Source: Kudoa neothunni
Taxonomy: Eukaryota > Cnidaria
Direction of reading: 5' to 3'
DNA length: 64,000 nt
Assembly (NCBI GenBank): GCA_964304625.1
Contig: OZ199840.1
Location: forward strand, 7,192,001 to 7,256,000
Program-made: the position numbers and the translations under genes
Part shown: in pieces, positions 22,621 to 35,644 of the stretch
Layout of the letters: every line of letters starts with the position of its first letter
Numbering within the stretch: position 1 is the stretch's first letter
The notes under the pieces: model-generated
What the model saw: the letters and a program-made list of their open reading frames with translations, nothing else
What the model was told of the DNA's origin: nothing
Databases searched by the model: none

Positions 22621-24439
22621 ATACGTAATATACCGATTCGTGCGCGGTCAAAGCTGAAGTAAGTCCGACAAACAAATAGTCATTGATTGAATTTTACTGA
22701 AAATTAAATTATATTTCCAATATATAATTTTTTATTTACTAATATATAAAATAACATTGTTAATTAGTTCTTGTCATTTATTGACTAAATCATTTATGGT
22801 TTAACGTAAGAATTAATAAAATATTAAATTTTTAATCGAATAGATGGACAAATTATATATTGTTTTAAGACTCTTAGAATTCTTAAAAATCGTGTTTTAT
22901 ATTGTTTAAATGAACTATAAAGACAAATAAGAATTACACTTTAATTCGTAGTCACGATTAAGTTTTTTATTGTTGGTCGAATTATTTTAGATTTTTATAC
23001 TTCAAATTAAAATAAATTGACACTCAAAAATTATATAAACTAAAATCTTACATTCGAGAATGAGTTACATGTTTATTTTCTTCATGTGATATTTAAGTTT
23101 ATAATTAAAACAGAAACAGATGACTACAAAAAATAACATCCCCCGAAAGCGCGACTATTCACATATATTGTGGACGAAAATGTTAATATACAGTTGTGCA
23201 GGGATACTACGCATATTGTTGGGACATAGACTCGAGTGCGTAATAACCCTGCACTATTTAATATCCATGTTTAGCGCACACACCTGCAAGTGAAATTGGG
23301 TGAATGCGCGACCGCTTTCCCCGCTTTTTTATTTATTCTCTCGTGTCACTAATAATAACGTTAATAGAGAGATGTGGAAAATTTTCGTAATAATTTTTGT
23401 ATTGTTCACAGAGTATTCTGAAAATAAAAGGTAGTTTAAAACGGAATTATTTTTTCAACAAGAAATTTGTTATGTCTCTTGTTTTAAACTAAGTTTATTT
23501 TATATTGAACAAGGAAAAATTTTGTAAGGTGTTCCAGCATTTCGATATGATGGATCTTGAATTATTCCTTTATTTCTTTTAGATTTTCTATTTAATTTGT
23601 TCCTTTTTAGACTAACTCTCCAAGCAAACTCGTGGAACTGTCCTCGACCTACAGTTATAGGAGTGTTGTCGTTCGTGCCGCCCTTTATGCCATTGGCTAA
23701 TTTATTTTCCTATTACATTGTACACCCTGGAGAGCTTTATATTTCTCGTTCTCGAAAGTTCGATCGATCGATCCATTCATTCTTCTTATATCGAGTAGTT
23801 TGAATTTTTTTATGAGTTCTGCGATAAAATCTTAATCATTTGAAATGAAGTCTGAAAATATTTTTGATTTTATTGATACAATTGTATTCGACAGGGTGAC
23901 CGACTTAAGGCCGGAACGCCTAACGATGTTCGCTTTAGAGTCACTCTTAGTTCCTAATTTTTCCAATTATTTAATAATCTACATGCAATCTTCAAGTAAG
24001 CGATAATTTTTGTATTTTCCTACTGCGTACTGACCATACCCATGTAATCAAACAACAGATTTCAGGTGCGTAATAAACATGAAGTCAAATTTTCTGACTC
24101 TGGGTCATATTTTCAAGAATAATTTAGCTTTATTAAACATTTTTGAGTGTTTATTATTGTAAATAATTACATTGTGTATTTTTATTAGGAAACATTGCCA
24201 TAATATCATAAAGTGCGTAGTCCCCTGCTACGCAATAATCCTGCACTACTATAAAACTTGTGAGTAAGAATTGATGAGATTAAAAATTGTCATTATGCAA
24301 GCATATGTGTCTTTTGGGACTAGAATTTACCCCCAAATAGCCTCTGCTATAGCTAAACCAGTACAAAATCATAAAGTGAATATGAATTTGGCTCCCAAAT
24401 TAAGACTATTTTGTTTATAATGTAAAACTCCTGACGTAA
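22621..24439. other. Intergenic with repeated short hairpin motif
   Basis: No gene recognised. Copies of a roughly 18-27 bp motif occur at about 23197-23214 (inverted), 23238-23262 and 24209-24245, probably termini of small elements. The plus frame at 23597-23803 has no recognisable motif. Confidence 0.4.
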
Positions 24440-24539
24440 CTTGTTTGGTTGTGAAGTTCGGTCAGATTAGGCCTTCTCCATTTACGCTTTAGTCACCACA
24501 GCGTCATATTAAGGCGACTTACGTTTGAGGTAATGTGGG

Positions 24540-24915
24540 ATTTTAATCCTCTAAACATTCTCGTTTCGGAGCAACCACCACCCCAAGCATACCCTAGACC
24601 AACCCAGAATTGGTCTGGGAAAGTCATCTGAAGGGAGGTGTCGGCTCTACGGAAACCCCCTACTCCTACTGGGTTTTATTTCGTTCCTGCAATACCCCGG
24701 GGTCTATGAGCGCCCGAGTTTTACCCTTCTGCCAGGCTTCCCTTCCAGCTGCAGGCGAAGCCACAATAAATCATAGATCCATGCGAACACTACACTACTA
24801 CAGCCTTCCTACTTAATTTCGGATTAGGAATACAGGAACGCCCGGACTAGGCTTCGAACTCGCAACCTCACGGTATGCGACTCGACCTAATCCCACTATG
24901 CCATATTGTCCAAGC
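24540..24915 (-). repeat. tRNA-derived SINE
   Basis: On the minus strand, from about 24912, a tRNA-like head carries an A-box TGGCATAGTGGG and a B-box GAGTTCGAAGCC spaced about 35 bp apart, as in RNA polymerase III internal promoters. It does not fold into a full tRNA with a paired acceptor stem, and is followed by a GC-rich tRNA-unrelated body to about 24540. This is the usual structure of a tRNA-derived SINE. The body is out of character with the AT-rich surroundings. The plus frame at 24610-24816 lies inside it and is not a gene. The 3' boundary is approximate. Confidence 0.65.
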
Positions 24916-26945
24916 AGTGTCATCTTGATGTGTCCGGTGTTTCCCTCCTAAATGGTAGAGGGCTCGGAAACTAAAATGAATTAGGAAGCACTGCCCTAAA
25001 ATAACGCACGTGACTGAATGTGAACAGGTTTTTTAATTTTAGAAATAAATTAACAATCAAAATATCCGTTCACAAATGTAATAATCAGTTTTGTGAATCT
25101 ATGACAACAAATTTTACGGTTGTACGTGTGTTTCACATCAATTTGTGCGCCAGACTGACGAATCAGAATTTATTTAACGTAGGTTTGAAGTCTAATTCTT
25201 CGGGTGAATTAGAAAGTGTTATAAAGATTTACGAGAAAATATCATATTTTAACTTTTTAAATGCTAGACAAGAATTCTCTTAAATGTTGAAGACAGGATA
25301 ATTATTAAGTCAACCATCCGTTTTCCGACACTACTAAATTACACATTGATGAATTTCCAGTGAAACTAATGGACACAAAAAGAGTGGAGAATGAAATAGA
25401 ATAACATTCAAAAATAATATCTCTGTTAAGCTTACGGCGAGAGTTTCCGAGGATGGATTGTCTACTGAATTGTGTATTTCTATTTTGGATTTAACATCAT
25501 ATCAGGATAAATGTATAATTTATGCATTTATCTAAAAATCTGTAAAAAATATATTATTGAATTTATTATAATATACCCAATTTAAATAAATTCTATCTGT
25601 TAGTTTCAGAGATATTAATTGCCTTTAAAATAGCCAGTTACGCGAGGGGATTATCAGGTACCTGTGGAATAGCCACTGCCTAAAAATTACAGTTAGCCAG
25701 AACATTAACCCTGCATTTCTTAATTAGAATGTTGTAATATTTTTTGAACGATTAACTGTAATAGGATTATTGTATTTAATCCTAGAAATTATTTTTGGGA
25801 ATAACGTAAAGATTTTATGCAATTAATCGTCTAATGGTTGTATAAATATGAAATATTTATGTTCGATTCGTATAATTCCTATTAGATAATCGCTAAAAAG
25901 AAATTATGGTATTGCTTCAAAATCGTAGTTGTCATAATCAAATTTGAAAATACATACGGGATACTTTACTCAATTGAATATTATGACCCGTTAAAACGAT
26001 ATAAAGAGGATAACAAATATACAAAATATTACAATGACTAATATGTACAGCAGATACAATATTACATGTAAAATCTTGTCGCGTTAACACCTATAAAACG
26101 TAAAAATAAAATCATAAGTCGCGCCGGTTCGGTTCGTTGTAACTTATTTGGATTACAGCCACTATTCTGCTGTTTTACTCCGCTATCATTTAGATTTATT
26201 TTAAAGTTGTATTTATTTATCCAACCAAAAAAATCATTAACGTTATCGCTTGTGTTTTATTGAATATTCATTTTCTTTCGTAAACCTCGATTTTCCTATC
26301 AAATTCCAATATTATTGAAATACATGTAAAATGTGCAGAGATTGAGATTTAAATGGGCTAATTATTAGAACAAATCCTTCATGTTTTATAGATATTGCAC
26401 GAAAATTATTTGGGTAGACAACAAAATTCTTAAGATATTTTGGCCTAAAATAGCCCATATATTTAGTAACTAAATATAGAAAAGCTTTTGACATCCATCA
26501 CGAAAGTAATAAAAGAGAAGCGCTTCACTACTCGCGGTTTAAGAAACGTTGACTCGGCACCCATGCCTTAACTGATATCCACTTGACGATACAGATTGCC
26601 TCAAAATATTTAAGTTACTAATCAGAAATTTGCAAACCATGATAAAATTATCATTTTTCAACATGGAATAATAACACGTCATTAAGTTTGTTAGCCGTTC
26701 TAAAGTAAAAGCAAGAAAAATCAATGATGACAATACAATTTACACTACACAACTGAAAGTGAAGAAAATAGTTGACTGAGATTTTAAACAACTATTTTAT
26801 TGTCAATCAATAGTACAGCTTGCATAGCGTCACTAGGAATGATTGATTCTGTACACATTTGAGTAACTAACTTGACCAAGCATTTCATTTTGTTTTTAAT
26901 AAAATTCGGATCCTACATTGAACATTTGAATTAGAAATTGAATAT
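24916..26945. other. Intergenic; solo MULE-type end at 25666-25680
   Basis: No gene recognised. 25666-25680 ends AATAGCCACTGCC; its reverse complement GGCAGTGGCTATT is the outer terminus of the MULE family seen at 376-5788 and 48233-49822. No partner end was found, so this may be a truncated copy. The short frames at 25020-25283 and 26312-26733 carry no recognisable motif. Confidence 0.4.
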
Positions 26946-29916
26946 CTAAACTAGAATCACTTGGTTGTTGAAGCAGAAGGAGTTTAGAGGGTCCACAGTG
27001 GCCAAGTACTGATGGTAGAATAGAGTAGCTACAGATTGTATAAAATTGCCGAAAAATCGAAACGCCTTTACACATAATTAGTGCAAAACAACAAGCTATA
27101 TATTATATATTTACTATAGGAGGTAGATTTTTGACAAGTTTTTGGAAGTCGTAAAGCGAATCACTATTTGTAGGAATAAAGCGACAATCCTCTGCAACCT
27201 ATAAAATGTATATTGAATACATATTAAGAAAGGAGGCGAAAGAAGCATATGGTTGGTTGAAGTTACTCGGAGGGTAGATACCAAATCATTCGCCTCCATC
27301 AGATTCTCTAGCCACAGATAATCATGCAAGAATTCGAAGAGAGATCGTTGTGAGATATCTATGTTCCAATTCTGTTCAACCATTCTACACAAGGTCAGAT
27401 GAGCAGGCAATAAATCAAACCAAAGATAACACTCATCGTAGTTAATACCTGTTGAAAATAAAGTTTGAAGTTTCAAATATTTTGGTGCGTTTCTTGTCGC
27501 TGGATGAGAGACAAATAGTTTCACATAACATTTTGTTTATTAGTTTTACAACTTTTTTATAGTTACAAGAGATGTCGTAAATGCGAATAGCATGATACAG
27601 GTCGTTGTTCTTTTCAAAAGTTTGAGCAACGCGATTAAAAATATTCGCAGAATTATTTTTAAACCAATTCAGCAAGCAATCGGTATGTGAGCCGTCTGGA
27701 AGAATGTTCCCAAATAGACGAGAAATATTCGACGTGTTGAGTGCTATATGAGTCATGAAAGAAACTACTAGGTCGCTGTTGATATCCTTCAATATGTAAA
27801 CATATTCCACAGCAAGGTCCACATTGATATCGCTTAGTTTATGAATGTATTCGAGAAAGACATCTCTCAAGTTGATAGAAAGCGAATTGGTATCGATTCG
27901 GTTTATTACAGCAAACATAGAATTTGTCGAGAAGTCGTTTACAGAAATAACACCTTCAGTGTACATAGCAACAGAGAGATTGACCATGTGTGGCAAAAAT
28001 GCAGCAAATTCACTTAAATAACCTATGCATCCAACATAATCGCCGCAATATAGCAGCACTTGAACAACAGTCAAGGGGTCAAATTTGAAAGAATCACCAC
28101 TGTTCATTTTGCTCAAGAACATGTCGTTGACTTCAGCACGAATTGAGGCAAGGTGAGTCAATTTAAAAAAATATGCTTTGCTAAATTTGAACCATAACAA
28201 GTCATCCAAATTTTGGAAATAAGCTGATAGATCGATATCATCAAAATTTAGTAGCAGCGAGAAAACCAACCGTTTAATGGTCAGTTTAGAGTCGTCTTCA
28301 AATGTGTACAGCTCAAGCAATGCATCACGCAACTCTTTCAAGTTATCCATGTTATTTTCTGCTAATGCGCGTATATACTGGGAAAACACCACATTTTCCA
28401 AATGCAATCCCTCAGCAAACACCGCTGCAGCACGTATATCACCACATCTTATGGAACTAAAAATACACTTCCAGAGAGTGCTTTCTTTTATAGAAGGGCA
28501 ATCCTTTGGATAGAATTTGTCCTTGTTGCAATAATAACAATAGACTATATCCACGGTGTCTTCAACCGGATATTGTTTTTGGATAGATCTCATGAGCCTA
28601 CGCTTTTCTTTAAAACACAAATGATTCCATGAGGTTTCAATAACAATTTCCATAAAATCGGAGGTTTGCCGGAACTCTGCAGCATCTTCTTTGGCCAGCG
28701 CTTTCATCAATGCGAGCTGACTACCAAGTAGCGTCCAATTTTCCACTAACATGCTATCACCCTTGACATAACCACGGAAATTGGCCGAAACAAATGTCGC
28801 GTATGGAACAGTTACATTGTCGTCAATGCCGTCGATAAAAAGTTTGGTGTCTAATAAATTCGACCGTGGAAAAACAACATTTTGACGAGAATCAACCACC
28901 AAGAGATTGGTTCGATTGGATTTTTTCAAATTATTAGACAAAATAATTTGTTCAATGTACAAAAAATCCAATATGGAGATATTAAGTGAAGCGGCATTAC
29001 AAATACGGTCCTCATTCTTGAACACTATGCTGTGGGGTTCGGACACTGTAATATCGATTTTAGTGCGCTGAACTGAAGGCGATAGAGTTTCCGAAATCGA
29101 TGAACTTGAGCGTTTATTAATGACATCTCTAGAAGTTAGTCTGCTATTAAGGGTATCACCCTTACGTAGTCGACTGCCAGTGGGCAGGTTGTTAGCAAAC
29201 GATTCGTCAGATGAAGTCGACGCGATCGTATTCACTTGAGTGAAGTAATAGTCGGAATTCTTTGCAACAAAATTCGACTTTAACTTTTCCCAATCACTAT
29301 CCTTCCGTATAGCAGTAGCATTAGTAGTCCTTGATTGGTTGATGTGTTGTATTTGAGAGTGGTGCAATTCTGTAAAATATGGAAGTTCAGTAATTTTCAA
29401 TTCGTTTCCACCTTGAGGAACGACTGAGAACTCTATAATTGCTTCGACTAAATTGGTCAGATCGCAACCTTTTCTATCAACGACAGATAATTTGTTTTCA
29501 GCATTTTTCTTGCCAATTCGATTATTCCTATTTTTTATCAAATAGTCTATCAACTCGTCTAGGTAGCGTTCATTTTGATGCTTGAAAGTATCCAGCTGAT
29601 GCATATTGGGATCTTGTGTAATGGCATAACGGCTATTAATAGACTCAGGGGCATGACTAAATTCATTTTAAGGCATTATCACTACAGCACACATTGTTTA
29701 CTATTTCAAAACAGAAGAATACAATTGTTCTAAAGAGTTACACTCATCAACTTTCAGATTTTTCTCATAAAAAGGTCTAACATCCGCCCCAACGTCTTCA
29801 ATCGAGCATTTAAGTTTATTGAAACTTTTCAACGAATCTCTTACTAATAACGACAGATCAAAGGGTTGATTTTGCTTATGCAGGTCCATATCCACTATGT
29901 TGTTGCGTGCGCACAC
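26946..29916 (-). CDS. NUP93: Nucleoporin NUP93 / Nic96
   Basis: Five exons on the minus strand: 29916-29702, 29656-27449, 27384-27282, 27198-27115, 27065-26946, with introns of 45, 64, 83 and 49 bp, all GT-AG and in phase; about 909 residues against ~820 in human. This scaffold nucleoporin of the inner pore ring anchors NUP62 through its N-terminus and binds NUP188/NUP205 and NUP35. Matching blocks are SSIRCGDIRAAAVFAEGL, DDLLWFKFSKAYF, VQVLLYCGDYVGCIGYL, LAVEYVYILKDINSDLV, LFGNILPDGSHTDCLL, NIFNRVAQTFEKNNDLYHAI and KVVKLINKMLCE, colinear with the alpha-solenoid of human NUP93. The N-terminal third is Ser/Asn-rich and diverged. The start may instead be the ATG at 29889. It is divergent from RAD17 across 240 bp. 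Confidence 0.92.
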
Positions 29917-30156
29917 ACATGTGCCATAAAGTTCCCTCTTTTTTGGCTGCTATCTATAATCTCTTACCGATCATTCCTACTTCGTTTCTGTTATTTTAAG
30001 AAGGTATAAAAGAGATTGAAATAAAAGTTTATTGTCAAGTAAATGCATTAAATTAATGGGCGTGATTGTGTGAATGGAATTGTGAAACACTGAATTAAAT
30101 TTGTTATAGGAAAGATTTGTACAGCTATTTAAAAATTGGTTGAGTTGAAAGCTGAT
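29917..30156. promoter_or_regulatory. Putative bidirectional promoter, NUP93 / RAD17
   Basis: The 240 bp between the NUP93 start (minus) and the RAD17 start (plus) must hold both 5' regions. No TATA box or known motif is convincing. The assignment rests only on head-to-head geometry. Confidence 0.4.
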
Positions 30157-33100
30157 ATGGCGGATGAGTTTTATTTGAGAGATATATTTTCTGATCTTTT
30201 GGGGGCAGATACGTGCCCAAACAAAAAAGTCGGAACTAAAGCAACAAAAAATCCAAAGAAAAGTAAATTTGGCACTAACTGGCAGAATAAATTAATAATA
30301 AATTACGTAGAAATAATCAATACAATAAATTTTCTGGAAAAGAATCAAATCACACAACAATGTTGGACTCGTATTAATAATCCCACTCACCACAAAGTAT
30401 CATACAATATGATTCTATTTATTTTTACGATAATTTTTTGTAATTTGAGCCATTAGGACTGCAATTTTGTTGTTAATATCAGAAAATTTGTTGAATGCCG
30501 CAATTTAATCCTCAATAAAGTTTTTTTGTTGATGTATGGTCAGCCTCATTTTCATGTACAGATTGATACACCATCGGTAATTGTCTTTAATGGTCCATGT
30601 GGAAGTGGAAAAAACACAGTTTTGAACCTGATTTCTCGTGAAGAAAATTTAAATATGATTGATTGTTCGACCCTACCCAATGATGATACTAGTGAGATTG
30701 AAATGATATTATTACCTGATTAGGAAATACTTTAGATTCTTTTGAGATTAGCGAAAATCAGATGTGGCATAAAGAAGAGCCAACTGAATTTTTTGAGAGA
30801 TTTATCACCGAAAATCTGCTCTTAACAACAACGGCAGGCTCCGAAAATCCACCATCCAAAAAATCAACTGTTTATACTCTTACTGTATTCAATTTTGGTT
30901 TTATCGATTTGCATTGTTGTTGTATAGAATATACCACAATTATTCCTAAAAGATTCTTTCGGGTTTATTCAAATTATGAAGTACACACAATTACGTTCTT
31001 ACTATGGATTTATGTAATTGTTAGGAAAAATATAGTCTTGCTCAATGCTCCGTTTGTTATTATCTGTAGAAACGCAGCTCAAGATTCTATATTCATAAAA
31101 CAACTCAACAGCAACCTTCAAAATACAGTCTCTGTCAACATTGTAAAGTATGTTTATTGTTATGTTTCTTGATAAATATGTCTTTATTCAATTAATTCAT
31201 GTCTCTTACATTTTTTAGTTTGTATTTGTTTGTAAATGTTGATCCGCCTTTTTCCCCATAACGGATGTTGTATTGGAGAGTGTTTACTTTTTTGATAGAT
31301 ATTTAAAATAGAATCATATTGTGACCAGTTATAAACAAATTTGATTTTGACGTAATCAGAAACTAAACTTATGCAAAAATTAATTCTTACGTGCTAAATT
31401 TGAGTAAATTTCAAATTTTTCTTGGATACTAGAAAATATAAAATTAACAATTGTCACAGTTTTAATTATTTTAATTTTATTTCCTTATTTTTAACTCTTA
31501 ATACGTCTAAGGTAAGATAAAATACTAGGAGTAATCTTCAAATTTTAATAGAGCTAAATGTACCACGAAACTACATTTATAACACATAGAGGGATAAAAA
31601 TTTGTACATTTTCTTCATTCTAATATGTTGGTTTTAATTTTTTTAGGGTTTACGGTTTTGGTGTTTAAAATTTTCATTTAACCAAATTCTATAAATATTA
31701 TAATAATTGTAATCGATAATTTTTATGTATTACGATTTTATCAAAGAGAAGGAAAATTAAGACTGGTAATGCAATCTTAATTCTAACTACTTGAACTATA
31801 GCAGAAAACAAATATTCTCCTACAGCTTAACACAGAAGATTGTAATAATAAGTTGAGCGGGTTGTAGGTTGTCTATGACAATGTAATTAATGCAAATAAC
31901 GTGACGCTAACTCCTATAATGAAGTTCTGACTCATGAAAATATTTGGCGTGATCTATTGATCTTCTTTCATTTAAGATGATGAAAATTTTGATTATTCAA
32001 TGGTAAAAGATTAGGAAAATATTAGAGTTTTTAATTAATGTACAATCAACTACATAAATTCAGTAAGAAATAGCAAAAATGTTAAATAAGTGAATGCAGT
32101 ATCTCGCAAAATTGGTGAAACAAAATGTAATTTTTGGGTTGTAATAGGCGGAAAATCCATATCTGAAATATATAAAAAGAATCAGCAAATAATGTTGAGA
32201 CAACTATGATTAGGATTTATCGTGTGGGAATTTTTACATGATTTTTTCGAGCCTTTTTTTCTCATCACAGAATTAGTTACGTATTTTAAGTATTCTTTAA
32301 ATTAAGTTCCTTGTTGATATATTACTTTCTAACTTATTTTATAATGTTTTAACTGTTGAAAAATAAATTTATCTTTTCACTGTTTTCATTTGGCCCTTAA
32401 CTACACCGGTTTTCCGAGGGGTAATTATTATCATTTGGGTTACATCAAGTATACTATACTTTCAGGTTTTTTTAGATTTTCTAATACATTTATTTTGATT
32501 TCTAAAATAATTCTAATTTTTTGAATTATCTCATCTGTTTCAATACATTAAAATCCGCTGATTAATTTTACCCAACATTATATAAATCAGTTTAATTAGG
32601 AAATTAAATGAAATTTCAAACAAATTCTGGGTACGCAAATTCCCTAAATATTAATGGTAATTTAGGAGATAATACACATTACTTTGACTAATTCGTTACC
32701 AATGGACTGCAAGTTAAAAATCGTAGGGAATGTACGATGACTTCTGCGTATTACAAAAGAAGTAAATCAAATAAAAAGTTGCGCTGTTTTTAAGAGTCTT
32801 TGATGATTAATTTTTGTAAATGATTATGAATTCTGGGTTTAAATGTGATAATTAGCTGGGAATAAAATGTACCACGCAGCGAGCTACCGAGCCAGCATAA
32901 AAATTTTCAACATTTGCACTTAATTCCCTGGTAGTTAAAGATTTCTTCAAAAATTTTTCATATTACTATTATCGAATAAATATAGAAATATCTGATTAAC
33001 ATGACCTTGTGATTTCGTGATTTCCACCAGCTTAAATGTGCCGTATTTCATTTTTTCTGGTGATTAGTTTTAAAAAGAATATATCTGTGAGTTAATGGTC

Positions 33101-35644
33101 CGCATGCAACTTTAGAAATGATTATATAAAAATTATATATAATTAAATACTAATTATTTTGACGCGTTATGTTCTTTATTATATTAGATAGGTTACATCT
33201 GTAAAAGGAAAGGTCCACCGACAGAATTAATTTTTAACCACTGAAATTAGAGTGCTAGAGGAAATGAAATTTTTCCAATAGTCTTAAAAAATAGGATTCG
33301 GCAGTTGATATAATTATAAAGTGTAAGCGTACTAATTTTTCGTATCTGCATAATTTCACTTTAATTTTGATCAAATGTATTATCTGAAATGCAAAAAATG
33401 TTCTCTCCAACTCGAAGACTCACATGATGGAAATATATTTTGTTTAGAAACATTAAAAGCTAACGTAATCACCTTATAGAGATATAACTTTAGTTTTTAA
33501 TTTAAGAGATGGCTGAAACGATTCAAATGGTTTAAAATCTCGTTGGTTTATGAACATTACATTTTTGTTGCTAACTTTAAAGCACGATTAAATATTTCTG
33601 ATTCTAAATTAATTTAATAATTTTTCTACTTTCTTGTGTTTTATATGAATAAATTGAATTAAATTTTAGTTTCAAACCAATTACCACCAAAGGTCTTTGT
33701 AATTTTTCTAAGTCAATGATGAAGATGTTAGAGGAGGTATGGTTTATTTGATTGAGATTATGTTTTCAAATTATATTCGATTAAGCCATCGCAATGGATA
33801 GACAACGATACAGTAGAAGAGGTTGCCGTTGCATCAGGTGGAGACATTCGAAATTTCATCTTGCAATTACAATTTATGTGTATCTTTACGGGATATGCTC
33901 GATTTTCTCAGTGAAATTTGGTATAGTTCTTTCTCAAAAAAGATCTGGCAAACGCAGGAAGTCAGCTTCCTTCGAGGATCAGCTTGGTTAAGTCTAATTG
34001 TTTTATCAGATTTTATAAATAAATATATTTAGAAAAGTTGGGTAGATTTCAATCAAAGGATGACAGATTATCATTGTACCATTGTGTGGGGAAGGTTTTA
34101 TATTGTAAAAGTAATATTCTCTCACTATTTTTCATGTTGAATTCGAATATAATGCCCAACACAACAATATGTGATATTCTAATTGTTTGTATCCTCTAAA
34201 TATATAAACTTTGTTGTGAATGTTGATACAGTGCAATATAAACTAACTAGTCTAGTCGTAAAATGTCTTACTAGGTTTAAGGTAGGTCTTGAAAGTTGGG
34301 CTCAAATAATGTAGCCCAATTGGAATGGAACATGTGACGTCCCTTGATTTAATTGTTATTAGTAAATATTATATTGGAATATAGAAAATATACTTTGCAT
34401 AATTAAAGAAATAAGTTTTCTCTGGTCTAATATGCTGACTGTATTTTTTCTATTTACTTTCATATGTAAATATTTCTTCCGTAATTCCAAAATCCCTATG
34501 GGAATTTTTAACAATGTTAGATTGTTATTTTTTAATCACTAGCTTTGTAATTGATAAATAAACTTCACATAAACCCTTTTTATAGTCAAATATAGATTTT
34601 TCACCCTTTTACTATTCATTTATTTAAGTTAAAAATATTAACTATAAACATTTTAATATTATCCGCCTTTCCAATGACCGTTCCCCACAAATTATACACC
34701 AGATACGAAGAATAAACTTTATTAGATTTTTTCTTTCAACGCAGGGAATTTATTGCTGATACAACATAAAACGTCATTATTGATAGGAATTGTTGATGGC
34801 GATGATAGAAATTATCTTCCAACAAAATTTCACTCCTTATATCGACAATTCTCTGAAGTCAATATCAATGTACCATATGAGTTTTTATATCAACTGGTTG
34901 ATTCCTTTCTTTAAGGACCTTTTGAACAGGCTTACATGTGATTATAAAATTTTTGCAGCCACTCTTTTCGAAAGTATGAACTATTTCTTCGCCGATCTAG
35001 ATGAACTTGTAAGCACAGAATTGGAACATTCAGTGAAGAATTAAAAATTTCAATTTATTTAGAAATATGTGTATGACGATATCTGCTTGAGTGATATTTT
35101 TTCCACCTATTGGAATGTATGATCATACTTTGGTATATTTTTAGTTAAAGATATTGTACTAGGAAAATCCGTCGATTCTAACCACAACACAACACACAGC
35201 AATCTTTGTCTTCGTTCAAAGTATACTTTTTTGGAGAGCACATCTGTTTGCATCAACCAAATACACATTCCGTTCTTTCTCCGTTCCAAATTATCATGCT
35301 CAAAATGTGAATATTGCGCCATGATCAATTTGGCATTTAATTTTAGAAATACTTTGATTCTAATGAATGCCATATGTTGACTCACAGAAACAATAACTCC
35401 TTGGCGATGAACTTTTTTAATAGAAAGAAACTTGTTTTAGATGGGTTTGAGAAACTTTTGAGCGGTATAAATTTTATTTCAATCATATTTTGTGATTGGT
35501 ATAATTTCTCTTACTTTAGACAATGGTAAAAACACCAATGACATTTATGATGGTCATGCTGCTACTAACGATCAGAACGCGTACTACTCAGATACTGAAA
35601 ACATCAGCGAATTAGATTCTGATGATTTTCAAATGAATTCATAA
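30157..35644 (+). CDS. RAD17: RAD17 checkpoint clamp-loader subunit, degenerate ATPase motifs
   Basis: Fifteen exons: 30157-30396, 30457-30691, 30724-30884, 30928-30980, 31025-31147, 33670-33736, 33786-33877, 33927-33991, 34033-34110, 34745-34869, 34916-35008, 35063-35116, 35163-35306, 35347-35464, 35520-35644. The product is about 590 residues (human ~680). RAD17 with RFC2-5 loads the 9-1-1 clamp at damaged DNA. Matches in order: P-loop region VIVFNGPCGSGKNTVL, TEFFERFITENLLL, APFVIICRNAAQDSIF, FKPITTKGLCNFSKS, VASGGDIRNFILQLQF, HCVGKVLYCKR, YFFADLDEL, LSDIFSTYWN, FRSFSVP, and an acidic tail with SELDSDDF like the human C-terminus. Both Walker motifs are altered (see findings). The exon 10/11 junction (46-bp intron) is the least certain. 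Intron 5 is 2.5 kb; most others are 32-60 bp. Confidence 0.93.
31148..33669 (+). other. RAD17 intron 5 (2.5 kb)
   Basis: A long AT-rich intron between two phase-matched RAD17 exons (AA/T codon split). No recognisable exon, transposase or RNA gene lies within it. Most other introns in this gene are below 65 bp, so an unrecognised insertion is likely. Confidence 0.7.

Noticed and set aside
24610-24816. 68-codon plus frame in a GC-rich patch
   Set aside because: It lies in the body of a tRNA-derived SINE and has no protein similarity I recognise.
27114-27524. 136-codon minus frame overlapping the NUP93 end
   Set aside because: Only its middle part matches NUP93; it reads through two introns. 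The spliced model with phase-matched exons 27384-27282 and 27198-27115 gives better similarity.
35107-35385. 92-codon minus frame opposite RAD17
   Set aside because: Antisense shadow of RAD17 exons 13-14, whose plus-strand reading matches the family in order.
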